A program made the position numbers and the translations under genes. Of a stretch of 64,000 nt of DNA, positions 22,008-33,700 are shown one piece after another; the stretch's first letter is position 1; the number at the start of each line of letters is the position of its first letter. This DNA comes from Aquanectria penicillioides (Eukaryota; Ascomycota; Sordariomycetes; Hypocreales; Nectriaceae): positions 571,001-635,000 of the forward strand of contig PYIU01000011.1 in NCBI GenBank assembly GCA_003415625.1, given 5' to 3'. Below the pieces are notes generated by a model, which searched no databases, was not told the DNA's origin, and worked only from the letters and a program-made list of their open reading frames with translations.

Positions 22008-23789
22008 ATGCTGGCATCCTCGTTGTCGCCAAGCACGACGGTAGAACGCGATGTTGAATACCAGCAACATCCCCACCCCAAAGTCTCCCACTTCAATCAC
22101 CTCTTGGATCAGGCTGGCATCACCCAAGCAGTGCTCCATTTTGACTTTGCTGGAGAGGGAACCAGCGGCTCGCCCTATTTGGTTGAATTCCTGCCTGAAG
22201 ACCCCTACAATCCTTTGAACTTCTCCAAGCTCCTGAAATGGAGCATCACCATTATCCAGGCATGTGCCACTCTGGCGGTCACTTTTTCTAGTTCCGCATA
22301 TTCTGGTGGTGTTGAGGAGATCATCAGTGACTTTCACACATCACCTGAAGTCGCTATTCTGGGCGTCTCTATGTTTGTCATGGGTTTCGCTTTTGGACCT
22401 TTGATCTGGGCTCCTCTATCTGAACTATACGGCCGACAAAAACTCTTCTTCGTCACCTATATGGCCCTGACGGCCTTTAACGCTGGCTCTGCCGGAGCTC
22501 CAAGCATGGCTGCCTTGATCTCCCTTCGTTTCTTCGCTGGGGCATTCGGTTCATCACCACTGACCAATGCTGGTGGCGTCATTGCCGACATGTTCAACGC
22601 CTCAGAACGAGGTATTGCGACCAGCATCTTTTCTATGGCTCCTTTCCTTGGTCCCGCTCTAGGTAAGCTACATGTTCTAGGTCCATTAAATCCCCAAGAT
22701 TCTAACATGAAAAGGACCCATTGCCGGCGGTTTCCTCGGCGAAGAGGATAGCTGGCGGTGGGTTGAAGGCTTGATGGCCATCCTGACTGGTGTGCTCTGG
22801 ATTTGTAGCTCTCTCATCTGTCCCGAGACGTACTCTCCGGTTCTTCTGCGGCGGCGAGCTGAGGACCTTTCGAAGAGGACCGGGAAGGTTTATATCTCAA
22901 AGCTAGATGCAGGACAACAACGCAAAAATATCAGCTCCCAGTATAAAGATGCACTCTCCAGGCCATGGATACTCTTGCTAAAAGAGCCAGTTGTCTTGCT
23001 AAGTGCTATTTACATGGCTATTATTTATGGTACCTTGTATTTGTGCTTTGCTGCTTTCCCTATCGTCTTTCAGGAGGGTCGCGGATGGAGCCCAGGCATT
23101 GGCGGGTTGGCCTTTATTGGCATTGCAGTTGGTATGACTTTTGCTACTCTAGGTACCATTCTTGATAATAAGCGGTACGCTCGCGTAGCTGACGCTGCTG
23201 GAGGTGTGGCTCCACCGGAGGCTCGACTACCGCCCGCTATTGTCGGATCTATCTTGATCCCCGTGGGCCTGTTTTGGTTTGCTTGGACTAACGGCAACAA
23301 CATTCACTGGATTGTACCTATTATTGGTTCCGCATTTTTCGCTACTGGTATCGTCCTGGTATTCTTATCCCTGATGAACTACCTTGTTGACTCCTGTAAG
23401 TTGTTGCTGTACATGCGCTTAGCTGGATAGTGGGCATTGACAAAGTTTTAGACGTCATTTTCGCAGCCTCTGTGCTCGCGGCAAGCTCTGTCCTTCGATC
23501 GCTATTCGGCGCCGTGTTCCCCTTGTTCACAACATACATGTACGACGACCTTGGCATTCACTGGGCTAGCTCTATCCCGGCGTTTTTAGCGGTAGCATGC
23601 GTGCCGTTCCCCTTCTTACTCTACAAGCATGGTCAAAAACTTCGGATGAAGTGCAAGTTCGCCGCCGAGGCAGCAACTGTCCTTCGGAGGATGCAAACCA
23701 AGCATGGAAAGGCCGCCGAGGACGAAGATATTATCGAGACCAAAGACACAGGGAAAGAAACTTACCATAACAGTGCAATAGCTGCGTAG
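22008..23789 (+). CDS. MFS multidrug/polyamine-type transporter (DHA1-like)
   Basis: Exons 22008-22662, 22715-23395 and 23452-23789 give about 557 residues. A hydrophilic N-terminus with the family-typical [16 protein letters not shown] precedes twelve predicted helices. The [11 protein letters not shown] loop after helix 2 and the [19 protein letters not shown] region are characteristic of fungal drug:H+ antiporters, and the central loop contains the usual [16 protein letters not shown]. Both introns restore conserved residues ([10 protein letters not shown] across the first, YLVDSY across the second). It probably exports a small organic compound at the plasma membrane. The divergent esterase neighbour could share a regulator. 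Confidence 0.9.
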
Positions 23790-24895
23790 CATTTATGACG
23801 TCGCATGAGAATGCCGATAGCAAGCACGCAAGAACTTTCAAGACTTCTAAAGATACATTACGCTTCTGTCCTGGCCATCAAACCAACTGGCATGATGCAC
23901 TTCAAGACTTTCCTTCCATTATCAGAATATTTGCAAATAAGAACCTTCTATCACTATATTATCCATCGTCCTAGCTGCTAGTTGAAAATCCGATAGATAC
24001 ATTAGGGGATGGTACCACGTCGTTCTACTTGGGTAATTACGGACGGCTGGCCCAGAAAGTTGAAGAATTGAGTAATGTAATATTACGGTCGTGAGCACAT
24101 TTGATGCATTTGGCGATATCTAAGCTGGAATGAGTTCAGAGGCTTTAAACTGGATGTATCCGAACAGTAAGGATTTAGAGGTCTTAAACTATCAACTCAC
24201 ACGACATGTTAAGAAACCATTTATTGTTGATACTGCTGCATGTATCTTACTGAGGAATCATGCTGATTTCCATCTTGCACCAAACTTATTGACCCAAGTC
24301 CAGAAATGTAGATGGCAATAATACTGTTGCTAGGCTTCGATGTTGCCTGTAGATCATCACGGTGGCTGTGGCTAAGATATCGATGGTATCGGATACAGCA
24401 GGATCTTATATCGCCCCTGGCACATTCAGGCCCGTTGCCGCAAGAGACGCATGAATATCAATAAAGGTGCTGCTGCCATTAAATCTCCTTAAAATGGGTT
24501 CCTATTTCCATCTTAAAGAACGGCACCTACACGCCCGCAATATACTTGATTAATGCGAATGAATAAGTTCGAGGAGTTTCTTCTATGGCTTCCTTCGCTA
24601 GCCATCTCGATGAGCGACTGTATTAAACTTTATTCGATGCACCCGTCGAGGTGTGATAATCTTGAAAAAAAGAAACGTAGGCCCAAAAAGAATAATTGCC
24701 TGATCGAACGGCCAAGGGCAAATGTTCATCGCATGAGGTGATCAGTCCGCTGCGGATCACCAGTACGGACTGTGATCTTGAAAAAGTTCCTTGCCGATGT
24801 GGATCATCTGAGTGTTCACTGGTTCCCCAGCTCTTTAATTTTATCTGCGTCCTGCTTCAGGCTCTTCAGAGGCTTCATGGTCTTATTTTCTTATC
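23790..24895. other. intergenic, no gene seen
   Basis: AT-rich sequence with only short frames. A 62-residue plus-strand frame at 24553 and others lack any motif. Confidence 0.5.
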
Positions 24896-25090
24896 TTAGG
24901 CTGCAATGTCCAACACGCACAAATAAACAGCTAATAGGGCCAAGATGACGGGTTGAAGTGTCTTGATGCCCTTTTCTTGTGCAATGGCTCCCAAAAGAAA
25001 AGAAAAGATAGGCCCTCCTGAGCCGCCAATTGCAGTACAGAAACCAATACTGCTGACGTAGAGACGTTTAGGTAGAAGTTCAGATAAGGG
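24896..25090 (-). pseudogene. C-terminal fragment of an MFS transporter
   Basis: About 65 residues (ELLPKRLYVSSIGFCTAIGG then IFSFLLGAIAQEKGIKTLQP) match the last two helices of fungal fucose-permease-like MFS proteins, in which this region reads similarly through GAIAQ..G...LQP. Nothing of the first ten helices is present. The frame runs upstream into sequence that belongs, in another frame, to the NLR-like remnant, so this is a truncated relic joined to unrelated DNA. Confidence 0.6.
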
Positions 25091-26062
25091 AGCATAGCGT
25101 AGAACTCGTAAGACTTCCACTCGTATGTGCGTCGGTGCTTGCTGCAAAATCAGCACGTATTTTAAGATTTCTTCTCGCCCCGTACCTGAGAAAGCGAGAG
25201 AATGTAGAATCCTCCACGGCCAACTGGAAGTCGTGGTCCTCAAGACTAAGGCATGTCCTTTGGACAAACAGATACCACGGCGACTGCCCATTCATGTCAT
25301 TAGGGTCCTGGCCAGCATCCAGAAATTCCGCCATGATGTTCATATAGTTGCGAGTCCACTGATTTTGGACAAGAACGATTACCAAGGGTGGTTCAAACAC
25401 GCTGTTGAAGAATTCGGGACATTCTTCAAGCTTGATGGCAACATGCTTGGAAACACCTGCCCTGATGATCTCGGACCGAAAGCCGCAATCTGACGTGACG
25501 TTGAGAAAGACGGAGTCGCTTCGGTCATTGAAGTTTTGGTACAAGTCCTCCACGGCATCGAGATGCATCAATGCGGACTCGGGCGATTCTTCGATTGCAT
25601 CATTGGCGTACTCGAGCCCGTCTCTCCAGAATTGCTCGTCATCCGTGAGGGACAGCCAGCTTGCCGAAAGCACCCAGCACTTGAAGAGGAAAACATGCAT
25701 GGAGCAAGATTGACCATGAAGTCTGGCCCGCTCTCTTGGGCGAGGTAGTCTCCCAATTCTGGGGTGAGGAGAAAGTCTCGAACAGTCCTGTGTAAGAAGA
25801 CGAGGCGGTTCTTTTTAATTTCAAGCAGCCCTCCGCAATGCGCATTAATTCGTCGTCTGTACTTCTCAACTACCATGTCCGAAAATGACGCCAGTGATTT
25901 GTTGATGGCATAGTTTATTTCATCTTCCTCGAACTCGAAGACCTGGAAGAACTGCACCACGTTTCCGGCCAGCGCGAGAACAGCGAGTGGCTCAACGATG
26001 TTGGGCCACAAGGCAGTATCGGTAGCGAGTGTGTAAGGAGTTTGAGGAACTGGGGCGTCCAA
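25091..26062 (-). pseudogene. NLR-like (NACHT-family) protein remnant, core domain missing and frameshifted
   Basis: The N-terminal part (EPLAVLALAGNVVQF) resembles the start of fungal NACHT proteins. The same frame passes directly to GGLLEIKKNRLVFLHRTVRD, which in intact relatives lies after the NACHT ATPase (DUF7791-type region). No Walker A or B motif lies between, so several hundred residues appear deleted. Near 25695 the coding continues in another frame (HVFLFKCWVLSASW onward to about 25100), which needs a one-base shift. The continuation to KIRADFAAS then stops. Full-length relatives act in heterokaryon incompatibility and programmed cell death; this copy is very unlikely to. The family call rests on short motifs. 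Confidence 0.5.
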
Positions 26063-26980
26063 GTGGCGAAATTTGAGGAAACGGAGCTTTATAGGCTGCC
26101 CGATTTGTGATTATACCTGCCTAGGAGCTGTGTGGCTGTGAAAGTACGCCTCTATACTCCGGATTAGCCCAACGCAACGGAGTGATGGGGCGAGAGTTCA
26201 CCACAACTCAAGTTTCTCGTGCTCTGCGATCGGTGGCATTTTCGAATTATGTTGTGCATTCAGGCCTCTACTCATTGGCACAGTAAGATGGGGTACGGTT
26301 CTGCAATGGGCGGCTACTATTTGCCCATGAATACGACTCACATTCATGGAATGAGATTAAAATTGGGGCGGCTCGATGATGCTGCAGCAGGTTCATAGAA
26401 TTGCATCTCAAACACGGATCATAGTGTAACTTGGTTACATGTCCCATGCTGTCGGGTTGATGGCTGGCCTCCGTAATGCCAGCCCTACCATCTCCTAATT
26501 TATAGGTGCCCTGGTCACCCAGAGCCACCGCTATCGCACCACAGACCTAGGGTAAGCTACAAGAGGTCGGACCGCGTATTGGCGGGCCACCCGGGAGCAT
26601 GCCATCCGGCGCGCAGGGGGACGATTTTGGTTGGGTTGGGTTGCTTTGAATTGATTGACAGGATCGCGTCATGGGGATCGTTGGTCAGACTGCTGGCCGA
26701 ACAGGTTTAGCCGTGCCCAGTTGTCAGATTGGGACGGTTTCATGAAGCATCTTGGCAAGGCCAAGCCTTCGGGGGTTACCGAGTAGCGTGGCCCGAGCAA
26801 GGACGGGGAGAAATTAAGGCTGCCGGTATCCGTATAAAGACGACCCACCACCCCAGATCCAAACCGCGCTGTGAATGCTGCATCTGCGTTGCTGTTCTCT
26901 TCGTCGCTGCATGTGACACACCTGGTGCACCTCCTCCTCCTCCGCGTCTTGAATCCCCAATCGAACGAAACACCGCCAAG
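26063..26980. other. intergenic; promoter of the SGNH gene
   Basis: A TATAAAG at 26833-26839 sits about 145 bp before the ATG of the next gene. No other feature was recognised. Confidence 0.45.
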
Positions 26981-27948
26981 ATGAAGTGGGCAAAGATGCT
27001 CGTCGTCCCCGCCGTGGTGCTGGGCGGCGTATCGTTATGACTATTGGATCTGGGTCACACCCACGAAGTGCCCATCGACAACACGCCTGCGAAACAAGCT
27101 CCGATCGAAGAGGTTCCGGTCGCCGATCCGCCACCACCACCGCCTCCTCCGCCTCCTCCTCCGCCGCCGCCTCCTCCTCCTCCTCCCGAACAACCGGCCG
27201 GCGAAGGAGGCAAGAAACCACCGTATTTTATCCTCGTCGGCGACTCCACGGTGGCATGGTACGGCGGCTGGGGCAACGGCTTCCTGTCGTTCCTCAAGGA
27301 GCCAGCCAAGGGCTCCAACGACGCCAGGACGGGCACAACCACGGCCAGGTATCGCGAGGTCGGCGCGTGGGAGCAGGTGATTAACTCCACGAGGGATCAT
27401 GCAGAGAGTTTTGAGCCCGTCGTCATGGTGCATTTCGGGCATAACGACGACAAGCCGCACGAGAACATCCCGCTGGACCAGTTTCAGCAGAACCTGCAGA
27501 AGATGGCTGCCGACGTGCGGGCAGTAGGAGGAACGCCGGTAAGACTTGATTTCTTCTTCCCTCTGCCAATGCATCGCTGACTTTCCCGTCCCAGATGGTC
27601 GTGACCCCCATAAGCACCCGCGAATTCCGAGACGGCGCCGTCTTCCAAGAGCACAACAACCGACGCCTCAGCGGCATCGCGGCGGCCAAAGCGGCAAAGA
27701 TGATCTACGTCGACCTTAACCAGGCGAGCCGCGACTACATCGGCGCCATCGGGCAGGAGGCCGCGACATACTACGACATCCGACCCGGCGACAAGTGGCA
27801 CCTGAACCTGACGGGCGACAAGGTCTTTGGGCGCATGGTGGTGGACCTGCTGCTGAAGCAGAGGCCCGACTTTGCGCCCATGTTCCAGCCGGCTGGCGGG
27901 GTGAGCCAGCTGATTTCCGAGGGGAAGTTTTCCACGGCGTACGAATGA
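26981..27948 (+). CDS. secreted SGNH hydrolase, rhamnogalacturonan acetylesterase-like, with in-frame TGA
   Basis: The start MKWAKMLVVPAVVLGG looks like a signal peptide or membrane anchor. Its frame meets TGA at 27038-27040 and then stays open, in the same frame, through a run of about 20 prolines and the catalytic domain. The domain has the SGNH blocks ILVGDSTVAWYGGWG (Ser), VMVHFGHND (Asn) and GDKWHLNLTG (Asp and His). A clean intron at 27539-27594 separates the exons, and the protein would be about 303 residues. The TGA can be read as a nonsense mutation, as part of an in-frame 84-nt intron (27029-27112, GT...AG), or as a programmed readthrough stop, since it is followed by CTA. The relatives deacetylate pectin (CE12). 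A GH5 endoglucanase lies next to it. Confidence 0.75.
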
Positions 27949-29234
27949 CGGATGAGTGAGATTGGCATGTCGCATCACGGATCGACCATGAACTGTACAA
28001 AAAGCGGGTTGTATTGTGTTATTTTCGTGTGGTATTGCTGTCTGCACGAGCATATGGAAGAGGCGGATGAAAGACGGCGTCGCACATTGCATTGAATTTG
28101 TTCATGCACAGGCCAGGGACGGACACACATAACGGAGAGCAGACGAACACAAACGCAGCAAACGCTGGGTTGGTGCGGAATTAATTGGACAAGGCCAAAC
28201 AGACCGAGCGTCTGCAATCATCATCGTCTCGTCAATTGCATTCGCATGAGCAGCACCAAGTCGAGCGATGGATGACTTCCGTTTCACCACCTCCAACGGC
28301 TGTCGCGCTACTCCGCGAAATAGAGTGAAGAGGAAGCGAAAAAAGGATGTGAAAAAGGGGCGTGCATGGGCGTCTAGTCCGATCTGGGACTGTCAGGCCC
28401 GGGGGGGTGTAATTTTGTCGAGTTTGCAGCCAGGACGGATGGGATGATTAAAGGCGAAATTGAAGAAAATACGAAGCTTCAATATAGACAGGATAATAAT
28501 ATCATTAAATTTATCAAAAATCATGCTCAAGAATGTCTCGCCTCTTTTCAGTCCAAGCCAGACTCGCTTCATCCATCTTCATCTCAATTGCCAACTAAAA
28601 ACAAAGCCCTATTCCCCGACGCTGCGGGAGAGGGGGGGGAGACGACAGCCCCCTGCAGCACAGCGCCCTCCGGCCCTAAAAGCAACGCCTTGCCGCACTC
28701 CCGATCGCTAAAAACCTCCATCCAGAGGCTCCATCCCTGGCGTGCAACCACGGGATGGTTCCGGGAGGGCTGCGATGGACCAAACAGGGAGCGCTAAAAG
28801 TCCGCACCTGTCCGGGTACCCGCTGTGGAAGGGACCGACCCGCTACGGCTGAGTTACCCGCTATGACGCGCTGTAAGTTGGTTGGAGCTGCATACTGCAT
28901 ACAGCTGGAACTTGGCTGTGGGAATTCAAGTGAGGCTTGGTTCCATCCATCACAAGTAGAGACTCATTCACAGCACATCTGACAGGTAGCATCTTGATTT
29001 ATACAATTCAACCAGGTATTCGTATTTTATACGCACGTATATACTCATGAAACCCTCCTTTTGATGGGTGGTATCCCATAAAGTGTACAATTGAACCAGG
29101 TATTTACAAGAATGCCAACTAATATACAGCAAAGACTCGCCGAATCTCTCTCTCTCTCTCTCATCTTCATCTCCATGATGCATGTCCATATCCACATACA
29201 TCTCTGCATCCATCCTGCTCTCTCGTAGCCTCTC
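27949..29234. other. intergenic between convergent wall-degrading-enzyme genes
   Basis: No gene is seen. A (TC)9 microsatellite lies at 29145-29162, just beyond the stop of the GH5 gene, and there are short homopolymer runs near 28400 and 28630. Confidence 0.5.
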
Positions 29235-30705
29235 TTAACCCATAAACGGCTGGACAATGGAAAGGTAGTTCTCGTAGGCAAGGCCGTCGCTGGGCTCCAT
29301 GCTGAACATGTAGGAAGCCCACCAGGGACCAGCGGCCCACCAGAGCCAGCCGGCCCACACGTCCGAGTTGTCCTGGAGATGGGTGAGGGCGTCCTTGACG
29401 GCGGCCTTGCACACGTCGTTGTTGGCGCCGGCGATCTCGCCGATGATGCCCATCTTGTTGTTGGCCTTGAGCCAGGCGGTGGCGGCGGCCAGGCGCTCCG
29501 AGCCGATGGTGCTGGAGACGCAGGTCTCCGAGGTTCCGGAGCTGTCCGAGTCGAGGTACTGGTGCATCTCGTAGATGAGCTTGTCCTGGGGGTCGGTGAG
29601 GTCGACGAGCGCGTCGCCGTTGCCGCTCGAGACCCAGCTCCAGGCGCCGGAGTAGGCGTTGCCCTCGACGAAAATGTACTGCGAGGTGGCGCCGGCAGCG
29701 CGGATGGCGTCGATGGCGGCCTGGTTCAGCTGGGCGACCAGGGTGTTCTCCATGTCGTGGTACTCGTTGTTGGTGTCGAAGATGACGAGCTCGTTGTCGG
29801 CGAACTCGGTGGCCAGGGTGGTCCAGAAGGCGCCGAAGGCGTCAACATCGGTGATGATGCTGGAGTAGTAGCGGCCGTAGTTGTGGGGGTCGAGCACGGC
29901 GTAGGCGCCCTTACCGGTGATGTGGGTGACTACGGTCTTGATGCTGTTGAAGTAGTCGGTGTCAAGGGATCCGTTCATGCTGGTGGGGATCATACGCTCC
30001 ATCATGAAGTCGACACGGAAGGTGTTCATGCCAGCGGTGAACAGGGTCTATCATTGCGTTAGTTTGTCATGGTTCGATTCAAGATATCAGCTGGATGTTG
30101 TATGTTGTATGAAATTCAAACATCTCCATCCAGTCGGGCACACTCACGTCGATGGCATCGGTGTCGGGGAAGGTATAGTCAGTTCCTTCAGTGCCGGGAA
30201 TGGCGGTTCCAAACTCAGCACCAGACTCGCTGACACCGTAAAACTTGAAGCCTCCGGTAGCCGCGGAGGAAGCGGCAGAGGAAGCAGCCGAGGAGGCTGC
30301 GGAGGAGGCCTTGGAAGAGGCCACAACCGAAGAGGCCACAGCAGAGGTGGAGGCCTTGGCCGAGGTCGCCAGGGTGGTGGCGACGACGGGGGCAGCCGAC
30401 GAAGCGGCAGACGACACGACAACTGCGGCGGAGGACGACACAGCAGCGGCGGAGGAGGCAACCGCGGCAGCAGAGGTGGGAGCAGCAGCGGCAGAGCTAG
30501 CAGCGGCAGAGCTAGCAGCAACGGAGGTGGCGGCCTCGGTTTCGGCGATCGAGGTCGACGATGGCTTCACAGCGGCGGCCGAGGAAGCAACAGCAGCCGC
30601 GGACGTGGCCTGGCTGACGGCAGCAGCAGTGCTGGAGCGCACCTTGCAAGGGCCGCACGCCGCCAGAGAGGCGCCGGCGGCGACGAGAAGGAATGAGGGT
30701 CGCAT
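29235..30705 (-). CDS. secreted GH5 endo-beta-1,4-glucanase with long Ala/Ser linker
   Basis: Exons 30705-30148 and 30047-29235 give about 456 residues. A signal peptide (MRPSFLLVAAGASLAA) and a short CGPCK segment are followed by roughly 130 residues made almost only of Ala, Ser, Val and Thr. The catalytic domain starts at FKFYGVSESGAEFG. The acid/base glutamate lies in FDTNNEYHDM and the nucleophile glutamate in GIIGEIAGAN, with ALDPHNYGRY-like and WAGWLWWAAGPWW segments as in fungal cellulases of GH5 subfamily 5. No CBM1 cellulose-binding module is visible where one often occurs, and the Ala/Ser stretch sits in its place. A TATATA lies at 30942-30947, about 240 bp upstream. It is convergent with the SGNH hydrolase gene. 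The product should be secreted and cleave cellulose or beta-glucan. Confidence 0.92.
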
Positions 30706-33700
30706 ATTTTTGTGTTTGGCTGTTCAAGACTCTCTTTACTTGCGAATAATGAATGTGGACGTTTTTACTTTGTGTCTGGATGTCGTAATGAGCGAATAGA
30801 AGCGAACGGGAGCGCAAGCAAGTCTAGAACCGAAAAGAAAGGAAGTACTCGATCAACGAGACGAAAAGAATGGTTGGTTGGTTGCAACTGGAAGGGAGAG
30901 AGAGAGAGAGAGACAATCGAGGCCGTACATGGTCCATCTTGTATATATACACTTGGTGTTCTAGCGAGTCCCCGCTCCTCGGGTCACCGTCCCTCAGGCG
31001 GCTTGCTTAGCCTGCCTCCTCGCTTCCTCACTCGCTAATAGCTAATATCAAAGCAAATGCGCGTACAACATCCTTCCATACCGTGACCCAGAAACTAGAC
31101 CTGCCGTAGATCCGCCCACATCATGGGCAACTGGGCCCATCGACCCCTGGGCTCGTTGATCTGAAACGGCCGGGTATGGCGGCATCGCATGGAGATTTCA
31201 CCCAGCAGACGACAACTGACTCCCAAACCCCCTCGTCTCCTTAATTAAACGGGGGATGGCTCTGCAGCTGGGCTGGTGCAATGGAAGATGCGCCAGCGGC
31301 ACCGCCGTTCCGGGTCGCGCAGTCATCCCATCTTTATTGCCCTTTGAGATCATCTCCCCGGGGTCTATTGGTGGACCGGGTTTTTCCCGCGGAACGAACA
31401 TGCGCCAAATCAAAATGAAAAAAAAAAAAATGGGCGTTTTTGCTTCCAACAGCAATGAATGTGCGGGACTAAACCCCCCCGGCCGCGTCATGTGACCAAT
31501 CGCTTCAGTTGTATCCCCTGGTCAAGGAGCTTTTCTTTCTGCAGCGTGGTGTCTGTTCTATGGACGACCGACCGAGAGTGAGTTGAGCGGGTTGAATGTG
31601 GAAATTTGCTCTTTTGAGCGCTGTTGGTTCCGCGCGTCTTGGGCCGATCGAGAACCCGGCTAGGGTGACATTGGAAGAGTCGTGGAAGCGCCAAGAGACA
31701 CAAACTGCTCCACGTTCAATCACAAGTCGGCGCTTCATCGTCCAGCTGGGAATATCACAACGACACTGCAAAGAAAGCTCTGGTATCCGTACAATACCCG
31801 ACCGCCAGCACTGTTCGCATCTTCTCCCGCCATCTAGACTGGAATCTCGCCTCGCGAGACGCCAACCGCTGCCTCTCTCGGCGCATTCGTCAAAACACAC
31901 CACTTTTGACTCCTGGGGAGCGCTGAGACTTGGTTCGCCTCGCTGCCCCTTAAACTCCCCTGGCCGTCAACATCCGTGCCAAAATAAACTCATCCAACAC
32001 CTGGCATTTGCAAAAAACCCAATCGTCGCACTCAAGATCAGCGCGTGTATTCCCATGTAGTCCAGGCGCTGAACCCGGCCGCGGTGCCGAGTCATTTTGA
32101 GCCTGTTTGTTCCCATCTCTCCCCTTATCGATATGATCCCGGCAACAATCCTGCTCTGCCTGCGCCTACGTACATACATACTTGCGCTCTTCCAGCTTGC
32201 TGGGCCCCCGTCCCGCGTGTTTCAGGAGCTGCTAGCCGCCCCCGCCAAACTTGATGCAGGTACGGATACCCAGGGAAATCACCTGTCAAGAATCGCCCGC
32301 CGTGGGAAAATGGGCTGCGTCTGGGTGGGTTATGGCGACGGCGGTGAGCCGGGACGGCGGGGGATATAAGGCGGAAGAGTCCTCAAGGGGCGCCGAGTGG
32401 TGGTAGTTGTAAATCTCCGTTGTGTGTGCATGTGTGCCGATGTGCGATGTGTCTAGCGTTCATTGCAGATGAGAGCATACAAATGCATCAGTGTTCCGAT
32501 TTCAGCTTCAGTTTGTTGGTCGTTTCTCATCTGGGTGATTCGTTGTGTGTTTGATGTTTCCCAAACCCGTGTTCGTGTTGCTGGCAAAATTTCCTCTTCG
32601 GGCTGCGCCTCAAACAACCTGCTCTGTCCAGGGATTTTCTCTGCAATGATATTAAATCTCGTGGAATATTAGTTGATTCGCTTCTTCCACCCAATATCAA
32701 ATATCGTATGATTTTTTAGCGTTCATCATAAAGTGAACATGTTCGTGTCTGAGACATGACCCAAAATGCGGCCTCGGCTATAGGGTAGGTCAGGGCGTGC
32801 CTGGAATCCCGGGATTGGCCACAGGATCTTCTCACAAACCATTGTAATATTTATTTTACAAATGGAACTCTCAAAATATTACAAGTGATGGGTTCGAGTA
32901 AATCCTTTGAGCAGAATTTATCACTCGACGTGGTGTACCACTCAAAATACACCCAGTACTGATCTCCTACAGCGAGGCACAACCGGTGACAGGTATAAAA
33001 AGGGAAGCATCTAAATAATACCGTGATCAAATCACTACCCACCGAAACAACTATGTAGATTAAATGAGTAAACCGAGAAATATGTCGCAAATTGGGGGCT
33101 CAACGTAAGAGGCCCTAAAGGTTGACGCTGAAATCCTCCATTGAGACCAAAGGTGGTTTGCATAGAACTGGTACTAATCACACCAACGCTCGCAAATACT
33201 AAGATTACCTTGTAACCTTATAACTAAATCAATAATCATTCTCCTGCGCTATGTGTGACTAATCACGATGCGGGGCGAATCCTCCAGCTTGGAAGCGTCA
33301 TCGTGGGCGACCATCTCACATAAACTACCTCCGCAACACCATCCTGACGAAACCCGTCGGCAGCAATCACAACCGCAAAACTAATATTTAGCCCCGAAAG
33401 CCACTTATCCGCAGAATCCCATGACACTCGAGGTACAGTGGCCTGAATATTACACCGAGCCGACGCAATTGGTTAGCTTGGCCGTCTCGCACCCTTCTGG
33501 CCGACCTGCTTACCCAGTGCGGAATGGTCGCTCGATCTCCAGATAGCCAAGACTATACATTGACCGGTTCGGATAAGACCTGTGCTTGCTGCTGATGAGC
33601 CTAAGCAGGCCCCCCTGTCTCCCCCGCGGGGACGATGCGCCAAGACTCGAGAGATCGGGTTTGCATAAGCGTGTTCCGCCGTCTGCATGGCCATCTGTCT

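Noticed and set aside
29379..30799. Long plus-strand frames (227 and 184 residues)
   Set aside because: Antisense shadows of the GC-rich, Ala/Ser-rich GH5 gene.
31505..32060. Overlapping frames of 132 (minus) and 154 (plus) residues
   Set aside because: They overlap on opposite strands, lack domains and have unsuitable composition.
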